Shown: one piece after another, positions 10,437 through 21,485 of the stretch
Numbering within the stretch: the first letter of the stretch is position 1
Layout: every line of letters starts with the position of its first letter
Assembly: GCF_003286085.1 (NCBI RefSeq)
Contig: NW_020825468.1
Coordinates: 1 to 64,000, forward strand
DNA: 64,000 bases
Source of the DNA: Drosophila persimilis
Lineage: Eukaryota > Arthropoda > Insecta > Diptera > Drosophilidae
Reading direction: 5' to 3'
Program-made: the position numbers and the translations under genes
The notes under the pieces: generated by a model
Database searches by the model: none
What the model was told of the DNA's origin: nothing
Seen by the model: the letters and a program-made list of their open reading frames with translations, nothing else

Positions 10437-11101
10437 GGTGGTCGGGCTATGTTTCTGTTACATTCGTTACATTTCACTTTATTCTTTCTTGGTTCCCTAC
10501 CTATCGCACCGCTCAGCAGCCCGTATACACGTCTAGAGACTAGCTTACCCCTGAACTCCCACGCTTATACTCGTCGAAAGCCTTCTCTTCCACCTGGGGG
10601 CAGCGTAGATGCAGGATCTCCTCTCCGTAAGTGTAGTATCGATGCAGGGTCTTCTCCCCGTAAGCGCAGCGTCGATGAAGGATCTTCCCCGTGTCACTGA
10701 TAGCGTTGGCGTGGATCCGGGCCGCCACGTGTTTTTACTTTTTCCAAGCCACTCGAATTTTTCCGCGAACGCGTCCGACTCCTACGACTGCTCCCAATCG
10801 AATCTCTTCTATCCACGTTTTTTTCCTCCAGCCTCAGAACTCTCCCGATCCAGCGTCAGCGTGGGCGGTCAGCGTCGTCATACTCGCGGCGGCAGAGGGC
10901 TGACGCCGTCGTTCGGCGTCCATGCTGCGCCGGTGACTTTTGTCTCTCCTTTTCGCTGCTGGCGCGTCGTTACTCGGTTTTGGTTTTCCGCGTTTCTCTT
11001 CTGCCGTTGCTGCTGTGGGCTAACCGGTCGCTCCAATGGGAAAATGCCGGCGAGTTGATGGGCGGAAAAATGTGGGTGGATCGTACGCTCCCTCACACCA
11101 C
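10437..11101 (+). mobile_element. Putative 5' LTR (3' part) of BEL/Pao family A
   Basis: The sequence leads directly to the primer site at 11109 and ends ...CCTCACACCACA. It is CT-rich with no coding frame of note. It shares 10777-11025 with 6290-6505. It does not visibly match the 3' LTR that begins at 23864, so either the 5' part of this LTR is missing (displaced by the Ulysses-like block) or the 3' LTR is recombinant. Confidence 0.5.
10594..10695. repeat. Short minisatellite, ~33 bp period
   Basis: Three units of the form AGCGTAGATGCAGGATCTCC / AGTATCGATGCAGGGTCTTC / AGCGTCGATGAAGGATCTTC, each followed by a YCCGTAAG-like tail. Confidence 0.7.
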
Positions 11102-11108
11102 ATAAAAT

Positions 11109-11126
11109 TGGTGACCCCGACGTGAT
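11109..11126 (+). promoter_or_regulatory. BEL/Pao primer binding site
   Basis: TGGTGACCCCGACGTGAT, the form of primer site seen in many BEL/Pao elements. It sits about 7 bases after the inferred LTR end and 306 bases before the gag ATG. A near copy is at 53923-53942 in family C. Confidence 0.75.
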
Positions 11127-11432
11127 CTCTGAGTTGCAGTGTCAATTAATAATCATTCGCGATCGACATTCGTTAGCCTTAGCAAATTTTCAGCGGATAA
11201 GCACAATTCGGCGCTAAAACATAATTACATACACCTACATACACGCATTTCTGGCTATTAATTTCTCTGTCGCGAAAATTCGGTCAGTGCAGTGCAGCGA
11301 ACTCACGAATACACACAATCGGAGTACAAAGCGGAATCGGACAGCTCGCACAGCCGTACAGCTAAAGGCACGTTTATACGTATACAGGGTGTCTTTTTCG
11401 GTCGTGTTGAGTGACTCTTTTAAAACCTCAAC

Positions 11433-12643
11433 ATGGCAGCACCTGAGCCTACCAATGTCGCGAACGCAGCAATGCCGAGTGATGTAGATTTCTACAAGCA
11501 CAAGGCCGAGTACATTGCGCGCCAACTAAAGGCCATGAATCGCTTTCTCACCAAGATGAGGCAGAACTTCAAGCTCGCTTAGAGCAAATCGAGCGAATGA
11601 ATGCGGATTTCGATGCCGCTCAAACGAGACTTGAAAGGTTGGATTTCCTGCAGTTAGCCCATGATGCCCGGCTGGACTTTTCGAATGTTTATGTTCAGAA
11701 TTGCACTCGATGTTCTCGACAATGGTGCACAAAGACCACCGTATACCAATCATCGAAAATGTCTAGATGGTGCTGCGCTGGATACGATTCGTTACTTGGA
11801 ACTTTCTAAGGAGAATTACGACAAGGCGTAGAATTTACTACTGTTGCGATTCGATAATAAACTGTTACATTTTCAGGCACACGTCAAGGCTATTTTCGGG
11901 CTGCAAGGGGTGGAGAAGGGCTCGGCTATCGACAAAATCAATTCGCACTTGCGTGCACTTCAGACCTTGGCGACCCCGCAGGAGATTTCCGATGGGTTGC
12001 TGATCTTCATCATAGGCACGAAATTGGACCACAAGACCAAGGAGAAATGGGAAGAGAACTTGCCGACGTCAGGATTGCCTCGGTGGTCAAGAATGGCCTC
12101 ATTCTTGGAAGCAAGATGTCGGATGCTGGAAAATTTGGAATCGGCTATGGTAACAATTCCTAGCCAGCAGGTGGGAGAAAGTAAACCTAGCACCCTAATC
12201 ACCTCCATTAACAATCATAATAGCTCTACATGCAAGTATTGCAAATCCTCCGATCACTACATATCCCGATGCCAGGCATTTCTAGATCTCCCTGTTTTTT
12301 CTCGATACAAGGAGGTGAAGAAGCGCCATTTATGTCTAAACTGCCTCAACAAAGGCCATTCATTGCAACGCAGCCAGTCAGGGGCATGTAGAAATTGCCA
12401 AGCCAAGCATCACACACTGCTCCACATGCAGTTGGCGCTGACGCTGAGTTGCCGTCGCCGAGCACGGAATCGACCCAGCATGATCCTGCGAGTGCCCTAG
12501 TAGCAAGCAAATATACTAGCCCTCCCCCGTCGAATCAGAAATCTCTGCCTAGCCAAAACGTGCTGCTAGCTATCGCAATCGTATATGTCAGGGGCCGTTT
12601 TGGATCGCTTATTCCATGTCGTGCCATTTTAGATTCCGGTTCT
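11433..12643 (+). pseudogene. BEL/Pao family A gag, frameshifted
   Basis: Translation would start at the ATG at 11433 and runs to an in-frame TAG at 11580. Against the copy at the right window edge (minus strand), about 20 bases are missing after ACCAAG, which causes the shift. The later frame 11844-12500 holds the middle of Gag (LRALQTLATPQEISDGLL..., the central domain that precedes the knuckles) and then the cysteine motifs CKYCKSSDHYISRC, CLNCLNKGHSLQR and CRNCQAKHH. The second knuckle has lost a Cys (QRSQSG, where the other copies have QRCKSG). Gag would form the particle and package RNA. This copy cannot make a full protein. Confidence 0.85.
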
Positions 12644-12960
12644 CAGGTTAACTTTATAACATCGAGACTCGCCAATCAGCTGCAGTTAGTTCCTCACCCG
12701 TCTCACGTTCAAATCGCCGGTATTGGAGAGTCTATTCTACCATCCAGCAAGGCTGTAGACATCGTCCTGCAATCTCAAGACGAAAGCTCAGGTTAACTTT
12801 ATAACATCGAGACTCGCCAATCAGCTGCAGTTAGATCCTCACCCGTCTCACGTTCAAATCGCCGGTATTGGAGAGTCTATTCTACCATCCAGCAAGGCTG
12901 TAGACATCGTCCTGCAATCTCAAGACGAAAGCAGTTCCTCTCTGCCTAAATCACAGGAAT
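12395..12960 (+). pseudogene. BEL/Pao family A protease region with internal 145 bp tandem duplication
   Basis: The frame 12395-12796 contains CRAILDSGSQVNFITSRLANQ; DSGSQ is the aspartic protease active-site motif in the form BEL/Pao uses. The segment 12644-12788 (AGGTTAACTTTATAACATCG ...) is repeated at 12789-12933 with one visible base change, and the repeat destroys the frame. After it, remnants of the region linking protease to RT (DPNFAKPQRADLLIGAG, GQIRLSDQLP) appear in other frames up to 13140. Confidence 0.85.
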
Positions 12961-13094
12961 GCAGCCTAACTACGGCATAGACGCAAAGGATTGACCAATG
13001 CCAAATAATCTAATACTAGCTGATCCTAATTTCGCCAAGCCCCAGCGTGCCGATCTGTTGATAGGTGCTGGTTTGTTCTTCGAATTAATGTGCG

Positions 13095-13582
13095 TTGGAC
13101 AGATTCGACTGTCAGACCAATTGCCAACATTGCAGATGGATAGTGTCAGGAAGTATTAAAAACTCTGAGAAAGCCCGTGCGGCGATAGCAGCCGTTGAAG
13201 ATCCCCCTGTCATCTCCGCTTGCGAGACTAATTTGTGCGATATTGTAAGGCGGTTTTGGGAAGTCGATGGAGATTATTCGCAATCATCAATTTCGGGGGA
13301 AGATGTTCATTGCGAACAGCATTTCGTCACAAACTGCATTCGCCTAGATTCCGGAGCTTACTCCGTGCGTTTGCCAACCAAATTCAGTCTAGAGGAATTA
13401 GGAGAATCGCCTGCTTCGCGGCAGTCAGACCTACCGCAGTACTTCTTGCCTCACCATTGCGTCCACAAGCAGGATAGTACAACCACCAAATTACGCGTAG
13501 TGTTCGATGGATCTGCCAAAACAGAGTCTGGAGTATCACTGAATGATGCGCTAATGGCTGGACCCACCATCCGTTTCCGTTT
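13095..13582 (+). pseudogene. BEL/Pao family A reverse transcriptase, N-terminal part
   Basis: The frame holds WIVSGSIKNSEKARAA, then the conserved stretch before RT (CDIVRRFWEVD..., YSVRLPTK..., QYFLPHHCVHKQDSTTTKLR, VVFDGSAKTESGVSLNDALM). It stops where a DINE-1 is inserted at 13583; the RT resumes at 21158 with FKVALCVDICKMYRCVRVS. So 7.6 kb of nested insertions split this pol gene. Confidence 0.9.
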
Positions 13583-13932
13583 TTATACCCGATACTCAAA
13601 ATGAGTATTGGGGTATATTAGATTTGTGGTAAAAGTGGATTTGTGTAACGTCCAGAAGGAATCGTTTCCGACCCCATAAAGTATATATATTCTTGATCAG
13701 CATCAATAGCCGAGTCGATTGAGCCATGTCTGTCCGTCCCCTTCAACGCCTAATGCTTAAAGACTATAAGAGCTAAAGCAACGATGTTTTGGATCCAAAC
13801 TTCTGTGATACGTCACTGCTACAAAAATATTTCAAAACATCGCCCCGCCCACTTCCGCCCCTACAAAGGGCGAAAATCTGTGGCATCCACAATATTGCAG
13901 ATTCGAGAAAACTAAAAACGCAGAATCATAGA

Positions 13933-14184
13933 TGTAGGGATCCTTGGTGGGCTCCCTACAAGTGAGTAAGAATCCGCTCCAGAAACTCCATCAAATATAC
14001 GCCACACGTCGTTGTATTATATTTATTTTAATAAATGGTTACAAATAGGTTTCTTAGCATAGTTCTTTTCGCACGTCTGCTCGCTTCTGCAGTCGAACTC
14101 TTACTCCCTATCGATATATCTTCCTCTACCCTTGACTATCCCTAGCGATAGATCGATACTCATTAAAGGGCTGCCAACCCTACA
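13933..14184. mobile_element. Solo LTR, 252 bp, inside DINE-1 copy 4
   Basis: Begins TGTAGGGATCC and ends CCAACCCTACA, giving a TGTAGGG/CCCTACA inverted pair with TG...CA ends. It interrupts CATAGA|TAATGACC of the DINE-1. The flanks TAGA (13929-13932) and TCGA (14185-14188) are a 4-base target duplication with one later change, which points to a gypsy-type element. AATAAA occurs at about 14031. No internal element sequence is present, so it is a recombined solo LTR. Confidence 0.75.
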
Positions 14185-14863
14185 TCGATAATGACCATAT
14201 CTATAAGATTGCTGAATCTGGATCAGATCAGATCATTTTTATAGCCAAAAGGAACAAATCAATTTGCAGTGGCTACGCAGCGCCCGACGTCACGCTCAGA
14301 CTGATTTGCTGTCTCTCTCGCACGCACTCTTTGTCGTGTCGTTCGTTCTCTTTCGTAGTGATCAGACGTGTTTTTGTTTTGCGCTCCGCATTTTTCCTTT
14401 TGTTTCGAATAAACAGCCGGAGTTTTCCTAATTAAATTCTAAATATACTTTCTAACCAGACAACAATCTGGAATCCTATTCATTTACGCGAGTGCATGCC
14501 TTTTGATTTGTGTTAAAATATTATTTAACTTTTTATTTTTCGGCGTCGGCTTGTGTTGTGTTGTTGCAGTGAGTGAGTATTGCATTGCAGTCCGCTCTCG
14601 TCTGGTAGCTTTTGTTGTCTTATAACTCTTTCGCTATCACCTCAACCTCAATAACTGTTCTTTCTCTCTCGCTCTTTCAACTTTCTGAGCAATAGCGCTC
14701 TCTGTCTAGTAGCTCTCGCTATAACCGCTCTCCACTCTGCTCTCTTTTCTTTTCTTACCAATTCCGCTTTGAGCGTTGTCTGGCACATTGGTCTGATACC
14801 AATTTGTTTTGGAAATTTTTAATTTTTTTGATTTTAATAAAATATTTGAATAATAAAAATAAA

Positions 14864-15877
14864 ATGGAATTCGCTGTGGTCTGCGCCAAAAAAACCTGCA
14901 AGAAGCAGATCACTCACGATCAGCCAAATGTCCCCTGCTGGCTCTGCGACAGCGTAGTCCACGCAAAATGCGCGGGATTTTCTGGCCTCGTGAGCGATGC
15001 CATAGCCAAACGTAATGGCTTGCATTACAGTTGCGAGGCATGCCGTGCGGTGGAGAAAGACATGGTGGCTTTCATGAGGCAGACGCGGAGTGGCTTTAAG
15101 GAGCTGACCGTTGGTTTTAAAAACCAATACGATCGGCTCCTAGCCATGGAGGCTCAGTTTAGCGGTTTAAAACTGCTGAATGAGTCTCCGAGGCGCAAAA
15201 AGGTCACTCCGCGGGACCTGCAAGTGCCAACCGTCACTCAGCCGTCCGCCGCCGAAAAATTGACTCCGACCACTCCAAGTGTACAGCAGTTGATCTCGTT
15301 TGCCACTCCAAAGGCAACGAAAGCTGCTGGCGATGCAGATTCGGTAGCCGAATTCATCGCCTCGGAGAATGTGCAGCCAAGTACGTCTGCTGCGTCCGTG
15401 TCCGTGGTGTCCGCAAGTTCACTAGTTGTCCCGTCTATCCCGATCCCACCAGTAAATAGACGTTCCGGACCTCCGGATATTGCCACCACAGGTACTAGAC
15501 CTGCGGTGACTAAACCACTGGTGGGAGTCCCACCAAAACGACAAGTTTTTGTTTCACGGCTGGCCCCTGACCTCACATCTAATGATGTAACTGCTTTCAT
15601 TCAAAGCAAAATAAAAGCCGTGGGTTTAAAGGTGGAGAAATTTAACTTCTCTTATGCCAGGGAGATAGCGTCGTTTAAGATAAGCATCTCCCCAACTCAA
15701 TTTGACACCATTTGCTCCACCAAATTTTGGCCGGAGCATTTGGTGGTGAAGGAGTTTAAGGCTAAGAAGAAGAATAGGCCCCCCATATCGCTTCCAAATC
15801 TTTCCAGCGTGCCACCCTCAACCTCTACTTCCTCTTCCTCAACTTCCCGTCTTGCTCCAACCTTTGCAAAAAACTAA
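14864..15877 (+). CDS. LINE ORF1 protein (PHD-like zinc finger, nucleic-acid binding)
   Basis: I chose the ATG at 14864 (context AAAATGG) over the upstream in-frame start at 14804, whose first 20 residues are hydrophobic and come from A/T-rich UTR. That gives 337 residues. The N-terminus has a Cys/His cluster of PHD type (CAKKTCKKQ, CWLCDSVVHAKCAGF, YSCEAC), then a short helical stretch (MRQTRSGFKELTVGF...), a Ser/Thr/Pro-rich linker, a C-terminal fold with VFVSRLAPDLTSNDVTAFI (possibly RRM- or PRE_C2HC-like), and a Ser-rich tail. ORF1 proteins of this type bind the element RNA and chaperone reverse transcription. The frame is intact. Confidence 0.8.
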   Translation: MEFAVVCAKKTCKKQITHDQPNVPCWLCDSVVHAKCAGFSGLVSDAIAKRNGLHYSCEACRAVEKDMVAFMRQTRSGFKELTVGFKNQYDRLLAMEAQFSGLKLLNESPRRKKVTPRDLQVPTVTQPSAAEKLTPTTPSVQQLISFATPKATKAAGDADSVAEFIASENVQPSTSAASVSVVSASSLVVPSIPIPPVNRRSGPPDIATTGTRPAVTKPLVGVPPKRQVFVSRLAPDLTSNDVTAFIQSKIKAVGLKVEKFNFSYAREIASFKISISPTQFDTICSTKFWPEHLVVKEFKAKKKNRPPISLPNLSSVPPSTSTSSSSTSRLAPTFAKN

Positions 15878-18705
15878 CTTCTCTTTTAGTAACCTATCAG
15901 AATGTAAGAGGCTTGCGTAGTAAGCTCAGCATTCTTTTCCGGGATAGTGTTGCATTTGCTTCCCACGTTATTGTGTTTACTGAAACCTGGTTAAAGCCGG
16001 ACATTCTTAGTTCCGAGGTTTTGGCAGGTCGGTACACAACTTTTAGAAAGGACCGTTCGTCTCGACGTGCAGGAGGGGTTCTAATTGCAGTGGACTCTTA
16101 CTTCACGTCAGAACACTTCACAGTCCAAGTTCAACAGGAACTGGAATTCCTGTGTGTAAAACTGATTCTTCCCGCTTTCGCTATATTCATTACTTGCTCG
16201 TATATCCCACCTTCTTCGGATATTTCAATTTATGAGCAGCACTTGTCCGCTTTAACCGCTGTTGCTTCCTCGCTATCTGATAAAGATCGTATGATAGTTC
16301 TTGGTGACTTCAACTTGCCAGGAACTGTTTGGTCTTCGGTAAATGAGTCTAGTATCCTAGTGCCCATGTCACGACATGACTTTGTTGACGGCTTGCTTGA
16401 CCTGTCCTTGTCTCAAGTCAATCATGTGAAAAATTCCTTGGGTCGATTGCTTGATCTATGCTTTGTATCGGATCCGACCATAGTGTTGTTAACCCGAGCC
16501 CTTCCGCTCACTATACCTGAAGACGCCTACCACCCTACTTTCGAGGTGTCGCTAGACATAGGACCAACTGTATTGGATCGGTCGAGTAGACTACCTGAAC
16601 GTGTCCGCTGCTTTCGTAAAGCCGAGTTTGCGAAGCTTAATAACCTAATTAGGGATTTTGATTGGTCCGCTTTGTACTTGTGCACTGATGTCACAAAAGC
16701 CACAAACATTTTTTACAATGCTCTTGGCACATTTTTTGATTCTTGTGTCCCGCTCTCTTGTCCGATTAGATCTGGAAAACCCCCTTGGTTTACCAAAGAG
16801 TTATCCAGTCTAAAAAACTTAAAATCAAGACTTTATAAAAAATTTCAAGAAGTGGGTTCTCCTACTTCTCACTCTCGTTATGTAATAGCTCGGTCAAACT
16901 TTTCAGTTCTTAATGCTCAATGCTATAAGAACTACCTATCTCGTTGCAGGATACGTTTTTCTCAGGACCCTAAACAGTTTTACTGCTTCGTAAACAGTAA
17001 GCGTAGAACGTCCGCACACCCATCCTCGCTATCATTTTGTAATACGTCGGCAAATAATGATCAGGCAATTGCCGATCTTTTTGCCCAGTTTTTCCAAACT
17101 ACCTATTCTGAGGAACGCTACTCTGGTCAACCGTACCCATACGGATTACCGAGGTCGAACGGCATTTTCAGTCCCTTGTTAAATGAGCATTCCCTACTTC
17201 AAGATCTTCGACTAGTTAAGCCGGTGTTTTCACCGGGTCCAGACGGGGTTCCAGGTTGTGTACTCAGGTACTGCGCCGAGGCTCTGTGTGGACCATTGCT
17301 TAAACTATTCACCATGTCCATTGATTCATCTTGCTTCCCCCCAATCTGGAAGGAATCGTTTATAATTCCTCTCCATAAAAAAGGTAGTAAGTCTGATGTA
17401 AAAAATTATAGAGGTATAGCAAAGTTATCCGCTATTCCCAAATTGTTTGAGAAGGTTTTAACTCCGCACTTGCAACATCTCTGCAAGTCACTTATATCTC
17501 CAACTCAGCATGGATTTATAAGGCGGCGATCAACCACCACGAACTTGTTAGAGTTTACCTCTTTCATTATTAAAGGCTTTCAAGGTAACTTACAGACGGA
17601 TGTTATTTACACCGACTTTAGTAAAGCATTCGACTCTGTAAACCATTCCCTTTTAGCACATAAACTTGACCTTTTAGGGTTTCCGCCCAACCTCCTGAGA
17701 TGGATTTCTAGCTATCTTTGTTCTAGGTCTCAAAGAGTCCTCTTCAAAAACTCCCTCTCTTTACCAGTAAAGGTTTCTTCGGGAGTACCACAGGGCAGCC
17801 ATCTAGGCCCCTTACTCTTCACACTCTTTATTAATGACTTGCCTTCAGTAATAACATACTCTCGAGTACTTATGTATGCGGATGATGTTAAACTCTGTGT
17901 CCAGTACAAGGACATTTCATTTCATTCTCGCTTGCAATCCGATCTCAATAGCTTTCAGTCATGGTGTTGTGCAAACTTGTTACACCTTAATGCCTCGAAA
18001 TGCAAAGTTATGACATTTCATCGTTCTAACCCTTTGTTGGCTCCCTACACCCTATTTGGGGGTTCTCTTGAGAGAATTACCCTGGTGGATGATCTGGGTG
18101 TTATGTTAGATCCCAAGTTAAAGTTTTCCGAACACATTTCTACCATGGTAAATAAGGCCATGGGCGTGCTTGGGTTTATAAAGAGGTGGTCAAAGGAATT
18201 TGACGACCCCTATATAACAAAGACTCTCTATACCTCGCTTGTTCGTCCGATCTTAGAATACGGCTCCTGTGTATGGTGCCCTCAGTACAAAGTACACCAG
18301 GACCGTATAGAATCAGTACAGAAAAACTTTTTACTCTTTGCTCTGCGGGGCCTTAACTGGGATGCGGGTGTAAGACTCCCATCTTACTCTAGTAGACTAT
18401 TATTAGTAAACCTCCCATCCTTAGTTAACCGTAGAAAAATGCTTGGTGTGATATTTATGCACAACTTGATCAGGGGTGACATAGACAGCCCTGATCTGTT
18501 GAGCCGCATAAACTTCACGATTCCTATTAGACTGACTAGAAACTTTATACCGTTGTTCCTTCCACTTTGTAGATCGAATTATTCCTTGCATGAACCGTTT
18601 AGGGTCTTATGCTCGGACTATAATTCCCTCTACCATATTATATCCTCCACTAATTCTCTTCCTCTTATTAAATTACTAATCCTTACACACCTTTCTAGTA
18701 ATTAG
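15878..18705 (+). CDS. LINE ORF2: APE-type endonuclease and reverse transcriptase
   Basis: The frame is open from before 15886 to the TAG/TAA cluster at 18703. Domains: endonuclease (YQNVRGLRSKLS at 15895, FTETWLK, GGVLIAV, VLGDFNLP near residue 135, AYHPTFEV), then the RT (GPDGVPGCVLR, PLHKKGSKSDVKNYRGI, QHGFIRRRSTTTNL, TDFSKAFDSVNH, SGVPQGSHLGPLLF, the catalytic LMYADDVKLC near residue 650) and a C-terminal region with LEYGSCVWCPQY. It nicks target DNA and reverse-transcribes the element RNA from the nick. No ATG lies before the first endonuclease motif, so initiation is by a non-ATG codon, by reinitiation after ORF1, or by frameshift. About 930 residues with no internal stop. Confidence 0.9.
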
Positions 18706-19004
18706 TAATTGTAGTGGTATTTGTATTTTGTATTTTATTGCATGCTTAATTTCTTAATAAGTTTAGTGCTAATTTTCCTCGAAGGTTAGTCTAATATCTA
18801 TCTTTCTTGCATGCTCGCGTTTGGTTCGGCTACGCACCGCGCTTCATGCGGCAGCGCCCCTCGGTCGGTTGGGCGGGAGGAGGGCTGCGTTTTGCCTGGG
18901 ATCCGCGCGTAACAGCCTTCTGCTGGTGTCACACGGGCCACTTGACGGTGCAGTAATTGCATCGCCTCTTGTTAGATGCAGTCATTGCATGTCAACGTCC
19001 AAAA
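18706..19004 (+). other. LINE 3' UTR, first copy
   Basis: Contains CGTTTGGTTCGGCTACGC and GGTCGGTTGGGCGGGAGGAG and ends GCATTGCATGTCAACGTCC followed by A's. It is repeated at 20760-21058. The short ORFs here are not genes. Confidence 0.75.
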
Positions 19005-20759
19005 ATACGTTTTTCTCAGGACCCTAAACAGTTTTACTGCTTCGTAAACAGTAAGCGTAGAACGTCCGCACACCCATCCTCGCTATCATTTTGTAATACG
19101 TCGGCAAATAATGATCAGGCAATTGCCGATCTTTTTGCCCAGTTTTTCCAAACCACCTATTCTGAGGAACGCTACTCTGGTCACCCGTACCCATACGGAT
19201 TACCGAGGTCGAACGGCATTTTCAGTCCCTTGTTAAATGAATATTCCCTACTTCAAGATCTTCGACTAGTTAAGCCGGTGTTTTCACCGGGTCCAGACGG
19301 GGTTCCAGGTTGTGTACTCAGGTACTGCGCCGAGGCTCTGTGTGGACCATTGCTTAAACTATTCACCCTGTCCATTGATTCCTCTTGCTTCCCCCCAATC
19401 TGGAAGGAATCGTTTATAATTCCTCTCCATAAAAAAGGTAGCAAGTCTGACGCAAAAAATTATAGAGGTATAGCAAAGTTATCCGCTATTCCCAAATTGT
19501 TTGAGAAGGTTTTAACTCCGCACTTGCAACATCTCTGCAAGTCACTTATATCTCCAACTCAGCATGGATTTATAAGGCGGCGATCAACCACCACGAACTT
19601 GTTAGAGTTTACCTCTTTCATTATTAAAGGCTTTCAAGGTAACTTACAGACGGATGTTATTTACACCGACTTTAGTAAAGCATTCGACTCTGTAAACCAT
19701 TCCCTTTTAGCACATAAACTTGACCTTTTAGGGTTTCCGCCCAACCTCCTGAGATGGATTTCTAGCTATCTTTGTTCTAGGTCTCAAAGAGTCCTCTTCA
19801 AAAACTCCCTCTCTTTACCAGTAAAGGTTTCTTCGGGAGTACCACAGGGCAGCCATCTAGGCCCCTTACTCTTCACACTCTTTATTAATGACTTGCCTTC
19901 AGTAATAACATACTCTCGAGTACTTATGTATGCGGATGATGTTAAACTCTGTGTCCAGTACAAGGACATTTCATTTCATTCTCGCTTGCAATCCGATCTC
20001 AATAGCTTTCAGTCATGGTGTTGTGCAAACTTGTTACACCTTAATGCCTCGAAATGCAAAGTTATGACATTTCATCGTTCTAACCCTTTGTTGGCTCCCT
20101 ACACCCTATTTGGGGGTTCTCTTGAGAGAATTACCCTGGTGGATGATCTGGGTGTTATGTTAGATCCCAAGTTAAAGTTTTCCGAACACATTTCTACCAT
20201 GGTAAATAAGGCCATGGGCGTGCTTGGGTTTATAAAGAGGTGGTCAAAGGAATTTGACGACCCCTATATAACAAAGACTCTCTATACCTCGCTTGTTCGT
20301 CCGATCTTAGAATACGGCTCCTGTGTATGGTGCCCTCAGTACAAAGTACACCAGGACCGTATAGAATCAGTACAGAAAAACTTTTTACTCTTTGCTCTGC
20401 GGGGCCTTAACTGGGATGCGGGTGTAAGACTCCCATCTTACTCTAGTAGACTATTATTAGTAAACCTCCCATCCTTAGTTAACCGTAGAAAAATGCTTGG
20501 TGTGATATTTATGCACAACTTGATCAGGGGTGACATAGACAGCCCTGATCTGTTGAGCCGCATAAACTTCACGATTCCTATTAGACTGACTAGAAACTTT
20601 ATACCGTTGTTCCTTCCACTTTGTAGATCGAATTATTCCTTGCATGAACCGTTTAGGGTCTTATGCTCGGATTATAATTCCCTCTACCATATTATATCCT
20701 CCACTAATTCTCTTCCTCTTATTAAATTACTAATCCTTACACACCTTTCTAGTAATTAG
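19005..20759 (+). pseudogene. Second, 5'-truncated copy of LINE ORF2 (RT part)
   Basis: The duplicated block starts at ATACGTTTTTCTCAGG, equivalent to 16951. It carries the RT intact through the YADD motif to the same C-terminus (about 585 codons) but has no endonuclease or ORF1. Differences from the first copy are few (for example EHSLL to EYSLL, TMSID to TLSID, SDVKN to SDAKN). A 5'-truncated insertion next to the parent or an unequal exchange would give this. Confidence 0.9.
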
Positions 20760-21157
20760 TAATTGTAGTGGTATTTGTATTTTGTATTTTATTGCATGCT
20801 TAATTTCTTAATAAGTTTAGTGCTAATTTTCCTCGAAGGTTAGTCTAATATCTATCTTTCTTGCATGCTCGCGTTTGGTTCGGCTACGCACCGCGCGTCA
20901 TGCGGCAGCGCCCCTCGGTCGGTTGGGCGGGAGGAGGGCTGCGTTTTGCCTGGGATCCGCGCGTAACAGCCTTCTGCTGGTGTCACACGGGCCACTTGAC
21001 GGTGCAGTAATTGCATCGCCTCTTGTTAGATGCAGTCATTGCATGTCAACGTCCAATATATATTAGCGGCGTCTGCCGGAGGAGAGCCATACTGACTTAG
21101 TATCGGGTATAACTGTAAAGTTGCGGTGTCCGCAGCAACTCACAACGTTCCCCCTCG

Positions 21158-21466
21158 TTTTAAAGTCGCCTTGTGTGTAGATATCTGCAAAATGTACCGC
21201 TGTGTACGCGTTTCCCATCCCGATACGCACGTGCAGTGCATCCTATGGCGCAATGACCCGAAGGAGGAGATTCAGGTGTTCAAGTTGGAGACAGTTAGTT
21301 ACGGAACCAAACCTGCCGCTTTCTTAGCTATTCGAGCTATGCATCAATTGGCAAATGACGAAGAGTTGCGTTTTCCGCTTGACGCTGATATTGTTCGAAG
21401 AGATTTCTATGTCGATGATCTCATATCTGGAAGGGACAGCATTGATTCTGTCATCAAGATTCGTTA
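21158..21466 (+). pseudogene. BEL/Pao family A reverse transcriptase, catalytic part
   Basis: The frame resumes after the DINE-1 with FKVALCVDICKMYRCVRVS (first catalytic Asp), QCILWRNDPKEEIQ, YGTKPAAFLAIRAMHQLA and FYVDDLISG (YVDD catalytic pair). It ends at a TAG in KIR* at 21464-21466; the reading continues in the 21486 frame after about 20 bases, so one stop or shift separates the parts. Confidence 0.9.
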
Positions 21467-21485
21467 GCAGGTAAAGGAGCTACTT

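Larger units (their letters stand above)
14345..21055 (+). mobile_element. CR1/Jockey-group LINE with tandemly duplicated 3' part
   Basis: A plus-strand non-LTR retrotransposon: 5' UTR 14345-14863, ORF1, ORF2, and a 3' UTR ending GCATGTCAACGTCCAA with no poly(A) tail. The sequence 16951-19004 is repeated as 19005-21058 (offset 2,054 exactly; both ORF2 stops keep this spacing). It sits in DINE-1 copy 4 at GTGTCGTTC|...|ATATTAGCGG. The PHD-like ORF1 and the ORF2 layout suit the CR1 clade; a Jockey-type family is the alternative. Confidence 0.85.
13583..21157 (+). mobile_element. DINE-1-like Helitron, copy 4, split by a solo LTR and a LINE
   Basis: The 5' end TTATACCCGATACTC is at 13583 and the 3' end AACGTTCCCCCTCG ends at 21157. 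Within it lie a 252 bp LTR (13933-14184) and a LINE (about 14345-21055). The DINE-1 sequence resumes at TATTAGCGGCGTCTGCC after the LINE. It interrupts the Pao RT at CGTTTCCGTT|...|TTTTAAAGTCGC. This gives the insertion order Pao, then DINE-1, then LTR and LINE. Confidence 0.9.

Noticed and set aside
18821-19027. Small ORF in the LINE 3' UTR (also 20875-21066)
   Set aside because: Located in the duplicated 3' UTR, no domain, GC-rich composition.
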